DNA of 6,795 nucleotides from Dehalococcoidales bacterium. GTDB lineage: Bacteria > Chloroflexota > Dehalococcoidia > Dehalococcoidales > UBA2162. The notes beneath the pieces were generated by a model. It did no database searches. It was not told the origin of the DNA and saw nothing but the letters and a program-made list of their open reading frames with translations. The position numbers were made by a program, and so were the translations under genes. Below, one piece after another: positions 1 through 6,183 of this stretch. The stretch is taken from positions 1,183,527 to 1,190,321 of the forward strand of contig CP070645.1 in assembly GCA_020354275.1 (NCBI GenBank), given 5' to 3'. Each line of letters opens with the position of its first letter. Positions within the stretch are counted from its first letter, which is position 1.

Positions 1-50
1 AAGAACTGAAGGAAGTAGAAAGCGAGATACAGGAGCTGAAGCAAAGCTGA
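1..50 (+). CDS. C-terminal end of an upstream gene, coiled-coil tail (5' partial)
   Basis: An open frame enters from the left edge (first full codon at base 3) and stops at TGA 48-50. Its last residues read ELKEVESEIQELKQS. This is a charged stretch with hydrophobic residues at roughly heptad spacing (L, V, I, L), which suggests the end of an amphipathic or coiled-coil helix. Too little is visible to name a family. The stop lies 22 bases before the TTG start of the DUF1232 gene on the same strand, so the two are probably co-transcribed. That the frame is coding is inferred from its composition and from the tight spacing to the next gene. Confidence 0.5.
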   Translation, partial: ELKEVESEIQELKQS

Positions 51-72
51 AACGGTAAGAGGTGAAGATACG

Positions 73-348
73 TTGTTGAGACATACATGGCAATTCCTGA
101 AAGACCCCCGTGCTCCGTTAATCAAGAAAATTGTTGCTTTCCTGCCGTTTCTGTATGTACTGCTGCCAATCGACCTTCGGCCGGATTGGTTTCCAGTCAT
201 CGGATGGTTTGATGACGCCATTGCGATAATCATCGGCATCTCCCTACTGTTGTGGTTCACACGGAGTTACAGAAAGATCCCGAGTAAGACAGGACAAAAC
301 TCAACCGATGAGAAAACAGTGGAAGGTAAATATCGAATCATAAAGTAA
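73..348 (+). CDS. Small DUF1232 (YkvA-like) membrane protein
   Basis: This 91-residue protein carries the hallmark of the DUF1232 family. A hydrophobic stretch (about residues 16-33) runs into LLPIDLRPDWFPVIGWFDD (30-48), matching the family pattern of S/P-I-D-L-x-P-D-x-x-P-x-x-G-x-x-D-D. A second hydrophobic segment follows (about 48-63). It is likely a small inner-membrane protein with two membrane-associated helices and a basic, polar C-terminal tail (64-91). The molecular function of the family is not established. The start is TTG at 73, chosen because GAGGTGA at 59-65 sits 7 bases upstream and the frame gives a normal family-length N-terminus. The upstream partial gene ends 22 bases before it, so an operon is likely. 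No promoter of its own is seen, nor a clear terminator after it. Confidence 0.85.
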   Translation: MLRHTWQFLKDPRAPLIKKIVAFLPFLYVLLPIDLRPDWFPVIGWFDDAIAIIIGISLLLWFTRSYRKIPSKTGQNSTDEKTVEGKYRIIK

Positions 349-373
349 GTACCAGTGTGAGTATAAACCAAAC

Positions 374-416
374 GATATATTACCTTTGATTACGGTCGAT
401 TACCATTAGATATTAG
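374..416. repeat. Phased ATTAC direct repeats, possible regulator binding site
   Basis: The pentamer ATTAC occurs at 379-383, 389-393 and 399-403, an exact 10-base period. The last two copies extend to GATTAC. Two related ATTAG copies follow at 405-409 and 412-416. All lie 65 to 105 bases upstream of the promoter for the 72-residue gene. Boxes spaced by one helical turn put their faces on the same side of the DNA, as in sites for oligomeric activators or response regulators. The repeats are seen directly; the binding role is inference. No known regulator consensus is recognised. Confidence 0.35.
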
Positions 417-460
417 GTGTTTTTGGCTATTTTCAGGCATTATTAAAGGTCTTTATCTCT

Positions 461-488
461 TTTACTTGCCCCTCAGTACTGATATAAT
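461..488 (+). promoter_or_regulatory. Extended -10 promoter of the 72-residue gene
   Basis: A perfect TATAAT (483-488) is preceded by TG one base upstream (480-481), giving the extended -10 form TGnTATAAT. A partial -35 element, TTTACT (461-466, four of six matches to TTGACA), lies 16 bases upstream. Transcription would begin near 494-496. That leaves a leader of only about 14 bases, with the ribosome binding site almost at the 5' end of the mRNA. Confidence 0.65.
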
Positions 489-495
489 CTTTCCG

Positions 496-505
496 AGGAG
501 GTGAT
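496..505 (+). promoter_or_regulatory. Perfect Shine-Dalgarno sequence deciding the 509 start
   Basis: AGGAGGTGAT is a full match to the anti-Shine-Dalgarno end of 16S rRNA. Its GGAGG core lies 7 bases before ATG 509. It is the strongest ribosome binding site in the window and is the main reason for accepting the short reading frame behind it. Confidence 0.8.
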
Positions 506-508
506 TAT

Positions 509-727
509 ATGCTGGATCCACAGGTGCAAATACACATAATAAACCTTGCCTGGCAGTGGACAAAGGAAACGCTGCAACCCAGACCCGGGCCAAAAACACA
601 AGAAACAAGACTCCAGGCAAGGGCTGATGGCTTTGATATGGCGTACAAGGCTATCCTGAGGACAATCCTGACTGAGAAACCGGGTGCATTCGAGCCGGCA
701 CCACCGGGAGAAAGGCCACCATTATAA
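509..727 (+). CDS. Orphan small protein, 72 residues, unknown function
   Basis: I do not recognise this protein. It is predicted soluble, with no signal peptide or membrane segment. The N-terminal part (2-22, DPQVQIHIINLAWQWTKETL) looks like an amphipathic helix with two tryptophans. A basic linker rich in proline and glutamine follows (23-33). A second likely helix (about 35-56, around GFDMAYKAILRTIL) comes next, then a proline-rich tail (58-72, including PAPPGERPPL). The support is translational and transcriptional rather than by homology: an extended -10 promoter, a perfect Shine-Dalgarno sequence at ideal spacing and an ATG start. It appears to be its own transcription unit, 160 bases after the DUF1232 gene and 273 bases before the ABC ATPase. 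No intrinsic terminator is clear behind it; a 6-base-pair hairpin at 769-791 lacks a T-run. An overlapping antisense frame has no comparable start signals. Confidence 0.7.
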   Translation: MLDPQVQIHIINLAWQWTKETLQPRPGPKTQETRLQARADGFDMAYKAILRTILTEKPGAFEPAPPGERPPL

Positions 728-1000
728 CAATAACCAAACGGTACCGCACCCCGATTAGAGTTAATATACAGGCTAGCTATTTTCAAGCCTGCTTAAAACA
801 GCTGTATTAATAAGCCCGGTCTTCTGTAAATATGGAATGACGTTAGTGATTTAGATAAAGAGAAATGATAGTCTCCGGATACGGTGGCTATTAACAGGTA
901 GGGATAGCAGACAATCATTCCGGTATTTCAGTGGTCCCTCTATGGTGTTATGCACCGATTAACTCATGCTTATACCATAATATGAACCAGAAAGCAGGAT

Positions 1001-1915
1001 ATGATGGAGAACGACGGGAAAAAGAGCACGGCATTAATTTCCAACATAAGCAAAACCTTCAACACTAACAAGGTGGTTGATAACTTATCTTTCAGCGTGA
1101 TGCCTGGCGAGATATTTGGTTTAATCGGCCCTAATGGTGCCGGTAAGACGACTACCATCAGGATGATGATGGACATTATCAAACCCGACTCAGGCGAGAT
1201 AAGCATCCTGGGAAAAAACTTAAGTGAAGATAGCAAAGACAAGATTGGCTACCTGCCCGAGGAAAGGGGCCTCTATAAAAAACTGAACGTACTCCAATCA
1301 TTAAGTTACCTGGCTTCGCTCAAGGGTATCAGCCCTACAATAGCCAGGGAAAAAACTGAACACCTGCTTAATCGCGTAGAAATGCTACCCCATGCTAAAA
1401 AAAAGATAGAGGAACTGAGCCGTGGTATGGGGCAGATTATCCAGTTTTTAACCGCTATCATACACGACCCCAGCCTGATTATCCTGGACGAGCCTTTTGC
1501 CAACCTGGATCCCGTGAATACTGAATTGCTCAAAGAAATAGTCCTTGAACTGAGAAATGAGGGCAGAGCAATAATATTAAGCACTCACAGAATGAACGAG
1601 GTGGAAGAGCTCTGCGACCGGATATTGATGATAAACCATGGACGTAATGTCCTTTATGGCGAGTTATCTGAAATCAAATCCAGGTTCCGCAATAATTCCA
1701 TCTTTCTGGAACTCGAAGGAGACCCGGGTGAACTGACCGGTGTAACTGGAAAACGGGACTATGGCAACTATACGGAGCTGCTCCTAGATGGGAAAACCGC
1801 ACCCCAGCAGGTACTGGAGCAATTAATCAGCCAGGGGAAAAACGTCAACCGGTTTGAGGTATCCACTCCTTCCCTACATGAGATATTCCTTCAAGTGGTA
1901 GAAGAAGGGCAGTGA
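1001..1915 (+). CDS. ABC transporter ATP-binding protein, NatA-type exporter ATPase
   Basis: This 304-residue cytoplasmic ATPase should power the permease encoded next to it. Its ABC domain (about 10-225) shows Walker A GPNGAGKTT (43-51), a Q-loop region YLPEERGLY (84-92) with Glu where most ABC proteins have Gln, signature LSRGMGQ (139-145), Walker B LIILDEP (159-165) with catalytic Glu164, D-loop NLDP (168-171) and switch His196. The tail (about 228-302, ending PSLHEIFLQVVEEG) fits the DUF4162-like domain found after NatA/YhaQ-type ATPases. The stop overlaps the permease start by 4 bases, implying translational coupling. AGGA at 996-999 is close to ATG 1001, and the second ATG at 1004 has slightly better spacing, so the true start could be either. 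The substrate cannot be read from the sequence; sodium, drugs or peptides are family possibilities. Confidence 0.93.
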   Translation: MMENDGKKSTALISNISKTFNTNKVVDNLSFSVMPGEIFGLIGPNGAGKTTTIRMMMDIIKPDSGEISILGKNLSEDSKDKIGYLPEERGLYKKLNVLQSLSYLASLKGISPTIAREKTEHLLNRVEMLPHAKKKIEELSRGMGQIIQFLTAIIHDPSLIILDEPFANLDPVNTELLKEIVLELRNEGRAIILSTHRMNEVEELCDRILMINHGRNVLYGELSEIKSRFRNNSIFLELEGDPGELTGVTGKRDYGNYTELLLDGKTAPQQVLEQLISQGKNVNRFEVSTPSLHEIFLQVVEEGQ

Positions 1916-3129
1916 ATAAGACGTTACTAATATTCAGGCACGAACTCGTTCATACGATAAACAGGAAGGGGTTCATCATAATGACCCTTATCGTGCCAGC
2001 CTTAGCCCTCCTGGCCATAGGAGTTTTCCAGCTCGTATCAACAATCAGCAAACCAGCGGTCATAGAAACGATCACTATCGGTTATGTTGATGAAGCCGGC
2101 GGGTTCGACCAGCATGCTTCTCAGGGCACTATAGAACTGGTCAGCTTCAATGCAACTGAAGATGTTACGGCAGCCCTGACCAACGGCGAGGTTTCCGAGT
2201 ATTTCGTTATTACCTCAGATTATATCTCAACCGGAGTAATTTACCGTTATACCCTAGAGAAAGAGCTCGAAACCCCCCAACCAATCGCCACCGCTATTAA
2301 AAACTTCCTCACCAGTAATCTGCTATCAGGGAAAGTGCATTTCGAAATGATATACCGGATAGAAACCCCGCCATATTTAGTAGTGACCAGACTTACCGAA
2401 ACGGGTGAGGTGGCCAGCGACCAGGGTGGATTTGGAAATGTTATCATCCCGGGTATTTTCAGCCTTCTGTTGGCTTTTTCGCTGGTATTCTCTTCCAATT
2501 ATCTGGTGCAAGGACTGGGAGATGAAAAGGAAAGCCGTCTTATCGAGGTATTGCTCTCCTCCGTTTCCCCCCGACAACTGATTATTGGCAAGGTACTGGG
2601 GCTGGGTGTCGCCGGCCTGGTGCAGGTAGCCGTCTGGTTGGCATCAGCACCACTCCTGTTGAAACTGGCCTCATCCACTTTCGGCGGCTTTATCAGCATG
2701 ATACAGCTGCCGGCTAACTTCCTCATTCTGGGAATAGTCTATTTTATTCTGGGCTATTCACTGTTCGCCGCACTATCGACCGGCACCGGCGCTATCAGTC
2801 CTAACGCTCGTGAAGGACAACAGCTAGCCATGATCTACACGCTTCTCGCTTTTGTCCCCCTCTGGTTTTCATCTTTACTTTTTCTATTCCCCAACAGCCC
2901 TATATGGGTAGCACTGACTATTTTCCCGATTACGGCCCCTGTAGCAGTAATGCTGAGGCTGGGTGTTAGCGATATTTCTGCCTGGGAACTGGTGGCCAGC
3001 ATGGCGGTTTTGGTGTTCTCTATTATCGGGGTTTTGTTCCTGGTTACCAGGGCTTTCCGAACCTATATACTAATGTATGGGAAAAGACCGGGACTACGTG
3101 AGATCGTCAGGAGCCTTCGCCAAGCCTAA
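1912..3129 (+). CDS. ABC-2 type permease, NatB-like exporter membrane subunit
   Basis: This 405-residue integral membrane protein is the likely partner of the preceding ATPase. The layout is that of the ABC2_membrane_3/NatB family. A short cytoplasmic N-terminus (RHELVHTINRKGF) precedes one membrane helix (about 21-43). A large domain outside the membrane (about 45-175) follows, then a cluster of five or six membrane helices (about 176-198, 228-252, 266-290, 304-327, 330-350, 358-382). The cytoplasmic loop EKESRLIEVLLSSVSPRQLIIGK (205-227) is the conserved family segment thought to contact the ATPase. The start is GTG at 1912, inside the ATPase stop region (GTGA overlap), preceded by a purine-rich stretch. 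A basic tail (383-405) probably lies in the cytoplasm. It forms a two-gene unit with the ATPase; no accessory or regulator gene adjoins it to reveal a substrate. No terminator with a T-run is seen after it. Confidence 0.92.
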   Translation: MNKTLLIFRHELVHTINRKGFIIMTLIVPALALLAIGVFQLVSTISKPAVIETITIGYVDEAGGFDQHASQGTIELVSFNATEDVTAALTNGEVSEYFVITSDYISTGVIYRYTLEKELETPQPIATAIKNFLTSNLLSGKVHFEMIYRIETPPYLVVTRLTETGEVASDQGGFGNVIIPGIFSLLLAFSLVFSSNYLVQGLGDEKESRLIEVLLSSVSPRQLIIGKVLGLGVAGLVQVAVWLASAPLLLKLASSTFGGFISMIQLPANFLILGIVYFILGYSLFAALSTGTGAISPNAREGQQLAMIYTLLAFVPLWFSSLLFLFPNSPIWVALTIFPITAPVAVMLRLGVSDISAWELVASMAVLVFSIIGVLFLVTRAFRTYILMYGKRPGLREIVRSLRQA

Positions 3130-3201
3130 CCGGCTGGGCAAATGACATCCCTGACTCACCATGCGCTTGCTAAATAAGAGTGGCCGTTTCCATTAAACAC
3201 T

Positions 3202-3231
3202 TTGACGCAGGCTTCTCCCTGGTTGTATGAT
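3202..3231 (+). promoter_or_regulatory. Probable promoter of the pabB-pabA-pabC operon
   Basis: TTGACG (3202-3207) and TATGAT (3226-3231) each match the sigma-70 -35 and -10 consensus at five of six positions, with an 18-base spacer. Transcription would start near 3238, giving a leader of about 40 bases before pabB. No attenuator-like hairpin is seen in that leader. Confidence 0.55.
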
Positions 3232-3277
3232 TCAAGTAACTACTGATAGGACGGCACCCCCGGCAGGATATTAATCC

Positions 3278-4723
3278 ATGGTCAAAGAATCTGGCTCACC
3301 GCTGATAGAACAACTGGACACAAGATTATCACCATTTGAAGTCTTTACGCTCCTAAGGGACGATAAACATGTTTTCTTCCTCGACAGCGGAATGGACGCC
3401 CATAAACTGGGACGCTATTCGTTCATCGGCAGTGACCCTTTCCTTACGCTCAGTTCTCACGGTAGTGATATCGTTATTACTCAAGGAAATGAAAAGAACA
3501 GATTTAGCGGCAACCCCTTTGATATCGTCAATATTCTACTCAGTAAATACCGGCTGGAGCCGTGTTCGCTACCGGTGCCATTCACTGGCGGAGCGGTGGG
3601 TTACTTCAGCTATGACCTCTGTCATTTTATCGAACGGCTTCCCCGCACACCTATTGATGATCTAGAACTGCCCGAGTGTTATCTCGGTTTTTACGACCTT
3701 GTTATAGCCTTCGATAACCTGCAGGGCAAGGCTTATATCATATCAACAGGCTTTCCTAAACAGGAAGAGGGTGAAAGGTTGACCCGCGCCAGAAGGCGTT
3801 TAGATGAAGTCAAGAGCTGCCTGGCAGGTGCATCAGCCTTTGAAGTAGAGTCATTGCCACAGCGAGTACCTTCCCCGGCAGGGCGAGTGAACCTTGCAGG
3901 AGGTTTTACCCACCAGGAATATGTTGACGCCGTGGAGAAAGCCAGACAGTATATAATAGCTGGGGACATATTTGAAGTAAACCTTTCTCAACGCTTCGAA
4001 ACCGAACTATCAATTACTCCATATGAATTATACTGGAGCTTAAGGCAGATCAACCCGGCACCCTTTGCCTGCTACCTGGATTTCGATGGAGTTACTGTGG
4101 TGAGTGCTTCACCGGAGAGGTTCCTCCGTGTCCAGGGGGACCGGGTGGAGACACGGCCCATTAAAGGCACCCGCCCGCGAGGGAAGACACCGGATGAAGA
4201 CGAAAGACAGGCCAATGAGCTGCTTAATAGTGAAAAGGACCGTGCCGAGAATGTTATGATTGTCGACCTGGAAAGGAATGACCTGGGGCGTGTTTGCCGT
4301 TACGGCACGGTAAAAGTGACCGAACTGGCCATTCTGGAGGTATTTCCTACCGTCTTCCACCTTACCTCTACCGTAGAGGGGAGGTTAAGAGAGGATAAAA
4401 ACGGTATTGATCTACTTAAAGCCACCTTCCCCGGCGGATCGATAACGGGGGCACCCAAGGTACGCTCTATGGAAATCATAGCCGAATTGGAGCCCACCAG
4501 AAGGAGTGTATATACCGGCAGTATTGGCTATTTAAGCTTTGACGGCAACATTGATCTAAATATCGCCATCCGTACTTTTATAGTAAAAGGGAAGAAGGCT
4601 TATTTTCAGGTCGGCGGTGCCGTTGTCTACGATTCCGATCCCGAGGCCGAGTATCAGGAAACGATGGTCAAGGGCAAAGCCCTTATTGACGCCCTTAACA
4701 CGACCACCAAGCAGGGCTGGTAA
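3278..4723 (+). CDS. pabB: Aminodeoxychorismate synthase component I
   Basis: PabB converts chorismate and ammonia to 4-amino-4-deoxychorismate, the first step of p-aminobenzoate synthesis. Its 481 residues have the TrpE/PabB layout. The N-terminal domain (about 10-160) contains FLDSGMDAHKLGRYSFIG (34-51). The chorismate-binding domain (about 210-475) contains GDIFEVNLSQRF (229-240), SASPERFL (276-283), PIKGTRPRG (294-302), DLERNDLGRV (330-339) and FPGGSITGAPK (384-394). Lys296 in PIKGT, with Glu280 sixteen residues before it, matches the spacing of Lys274 and Glu258 of Escherichia coli PabB. Anthranilate synthases have Ala at the lysine position (PIAGT). The start ATG 3278 follows AGGA (3265-3268) by 9 bases. 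pabA begins 3 bases after the stop and its product should form the complex's glutaminase. An anthranilate synthase is the alternative but is disfavoured by the lysine and by the pabC/folP neighbourhood. Confidence 0.92.
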   Translation: MVKESGSPLIEQLDTRLSPFEVFTLLRDDKHVFFLDSGMDAHKLGRYSFIGSDPFLTLSSHGSDIVITQGNEKNRFSGNPFDIVNILLSKYRLEPCSLPVPFTGGAVGYFSYDLCHFIERLPRTPIDDLELPECYLGFYDLVIAFDNLQGKAYIISTGFPKQEEGERLTRARRRLDEVKSCLAGASAFEVESLPQRVPSPAGRVNLAGGFTHQEYVDAVEKARQYIIAGDIFEVNLSQRFETELSITPYELYWSLRQINPAPFACYLDFDGVTVVSASPERFLRVQGDRVETRPIKGTRPRGKTPDEDERQANELLNSEKDRAENVMIVDLERNDLGRVCRYGTVKVTELAILEVFPTVFHLTSTVEGRLREDKNGIDLLKATFPGGSITGAPKVRSMEIIAELEPTRRSVYTGSIGYLSFDGNIDLNIAIRTFIVKGKKAYFQVGGAVVYDSDPEAEYQETMVKGKALIDALNTTTKQGW

Positions 4724-4726
4724 ACT

Positions 4727-5326
4727 ATGGTATTAATCATCGACAACTACGACTCTTTCGTCTACAACCTTGCCCAGTACATTGGAGAGCTGGGCTGGGA
4801 ACCTTTGGTCTACCGCAATGACCGGATTACCCTGGCAGAGATTGAGGAAATGCACCCTTCGCATATCATCATCTCCCCGGGACCGTGCACCCCGCTTGAA
4901 GCCGGCATTTCCAATGATGTTGTCCGGCACTTCGCCGGTGCCATTCCCATCCTCGGCGTCTGCCTGGGGCACCAATGCATAGGTCATGTCTATGGCGGCA
5001 TGGTTGTCCAAGCGTCCATCCCTACACATGGTAAGAGTTCTCTGGTCTACCACGATGGCAGGACGATATACAAGGGGCTGCCCAATCCCTTTGAGGCGGG
5101 ACGCTACCACTCCCTGGTGCTACGGCAGGGCGACTTACCGCCCGTGCTGGAATTGACCGCCATGACCAGCGACCAGTCCATCATGGGCATCCGCCACAGG
5201 GACTATGTTGTCGAGGGTGTGCAGTTCCACCCAGAATCAATAATGACAGATGTGGGGCACAGCGTTTTACTGAATTTCCTTATCTTCTCAAGTCCAGAGT
5301 GGCCCGAGGAGCCGCCTGATGAATAA
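4727..5326 (+). CDS. pabA: Aminodeoxychorismate synthase component II, glutamine amidotransferase
   Basis: PabA hydrolyses glutamine and passes the ammonia to PabB. It is a 199-residue class I glutamine amidotransferase of TrpG/PabA type. The sequence shows an N-terminal IIDNYDSFVYNL (4-15), an oxyanion-loop PGP (51-53), the nucleophile Cys79 in GVCLGHQ (77-83), HGKSS (101-105), and the catalytic His168 and Glu170 in FHPES (167-171). The C-terminal end is acidic and proline-rich (SSPEWPEEPPDE), slightly longer than the usual family end. ATG 4727 lies 3 bases after the pabB stop, with only a weak AGGG (4713-4716) 10 bases upstream, so translational coupling is likely. In several bacteria one such protein serves both p-aminobenzoate and anthranilate synthesis. 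Whether this one does depends on a separate trpG, which is not visible here. Confidence 0.93.
   Translation: MVLIIDNYDSFVYNLAQYIGELGWEPLVYRNDRITLAEIEEMHPSHIIISPGPCTPLEAGISNDVVRHFAGAIPILGVCLGHQCIGHVYGGMVVQASIPTHGKSSLVYHDGRTIYKGLPNPFEAGRYHSLVLRQGDLPPVLELTAMTSDQSIMGIRHRDYVVEGVQFHPESIMTDVGHSVLLNFLIFSSPEWPEEPPDE
5306..5311 (+). promoter_or_regulatory. Ribosome binding site of pabC inside pabA
   Basis: GAGGAG lies within the last codons of pabA, 7 bases before ATG 5319. It supports the pabC start that overlaps the pabA end by 8 bases. Confidence 0.65.
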
Positions 5327-6182
5327 TATTATTTTCCTGAATGGTTCTTTATTACCACGCAGTCAGGCCAGTATATCTGTCCTGGACTACGGTTTCCTCT
5401 ACGGCTACGGCCTTTTTGAGACCATGCGCGCTTATAACGGCCAGGTTTTCCGCCTGGAAAGGCATCTGGAACGCCTGTCAGATTCCATAGAAATGCTTGG
5501 TTTCAACATAGCCGGAGTTGACCTGAGAAGTGCCGTAACCGATGTCACCCAGGCCAATAACCTCAGCGACGCTCGTATCCGGGTCACCGTCTCTATCGGG
5601 GAAGGGGGAATGGTGCCCGACCCCGGAAGCTGTGACGAACCCACCGTCCTGGTAATGGCGGAAGCATACCAACCTTACCCACCACCTATATACCATAAAG
5701 GATTCAAAACAATCACCTCGACTATACGCCGTAACAGCCAGTCACCGCTTTCTCAAATCAAATCGTCCTGCTACCTGGAGAGCTTGTTGGCCAGGCAGCA
5801 GGCCAGGGCTGCCGGTGCTGACGAGGCCATCTTGCTTAATGATAAGGGTTTCCTGACCGAGGCCAGTACGAGCAATATCTTCCTGGTTACTGGTAGCCTG
5901 CTCAGGACTCCAGCCAGGGACAGCGGCATTCTCCCCGGGATTACCAGAGAGGCAATCTTGGAGCTAGCCCCCCAATCGGGCATTACTTCTGTTGAAGATA
6001 ATATCGAGCCGGATGAGCTTTTTCAGGCTGAGGAAGCCTTTCTGACCAACTCTATCATGGAAATTATGCCTCTTACTGAGGTGGATGGAAAGCCAATAGG
6101 AATGGGTGTATCTGGACAGACAACAGGAAAGCTGGTGGCGGCTTACAGTGATCTGGTGAAATTGGAAACAGGGAAACACTGA
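5319..6182 (+). CDS. pabC: Class IV PLP aminotransferase-fold protein, probable aminodeoxychorismate lyase
   Basis: By context this enzyme removes pyruvate from aminodeoxychorismate to give p-aminobenzoate. The 287 residues follow fold-type IV PLP enzymes. They show SVLDYGFLYGYGLFETMRAY (20-39), a conserved RHLERL (48-53), the probable PLP Schiff-base Lys148 in SQIKSSCYLESLLARQQA (145-162), the cofactor-binding segment FLTEASTSNIFLV (178-190) with Glu181, and LPGITREAILELA (205-217). These motifs are shared by aminodeoxychorismate lyase, D-amino-acid transaminase and branched-chain aminotransferase. The region after Lys148 lacks the asparagine-arginine often seen in lyases and looks more aminotransferase-like. 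The name therefore rests largely on position: it overlaps pabA by 8 bases, has its own GAGGAG site, and faces folP. A branched-chain or D-amino-acid aminotransferase is the main alternative. Confidence 0.78.
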   Translation: MNNIIFLNGSLLPRSQASISVLDYGFLYGYGLFETMRAYNGQVFRLERHLERLSDSIEMLGFNIAGVDLRSAVTDVTQANNLSDARIRVTVSIGEGGMVPDPGSCDEPTVLVMAEAYQPYPPPIYHKGFKTITSTIRRNSQSPLSQIKSSCYLESLLARQQARAAGADEAILLNDKGFLTEASTSNIFLVTGSLLRTPARDSGILPGITREAILELAPQSGITSVEDNIEPDELFQAEEAFLTNSIMEIMPLTEVDGKPIGMGVSGQTTGKLVAAYSDLVKLETGKH

Positions 6183-6183
6183 A

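Noticed and set aside
505..786. 93-residue frame on the - strand opposite the 72-residue gene
   Set aside because: It is antisense to a frame with a perfect ribosome site and promoter, has no comparable signals of its own, and its composition (many Cys, Ser, Gly) looks like a shadow.
769..791. Hairpin CAGGCT/AGCCTG after the 72-residue gene as an intrinsic terminator
   Set aside because: The stem is only 6 base pairs with an 11-base loop, and no T-run follows.
982..1003. Alternative ATG at 982 as the ABC ATPase start
   Set aside because: It is in a different frame from the ATPase and soon reaches a stop.
3227..3274. Possible 15-codon leader peptide (ATG ... TAA) just before pabB, as for an attenuator
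   Set aside because: Its ATG overlaps the predicted -10 box, so it would not be transcribed from that promoter. It has no Shine-Dalgarno sequence and no run of regulatory codons.
4733..5110. 125-residue frame on the - strand inside pabA
   Set aside because: It lies entirely opposite a gene with intact catalytic motifs, and no independent start signal or recognisable domain is seen.
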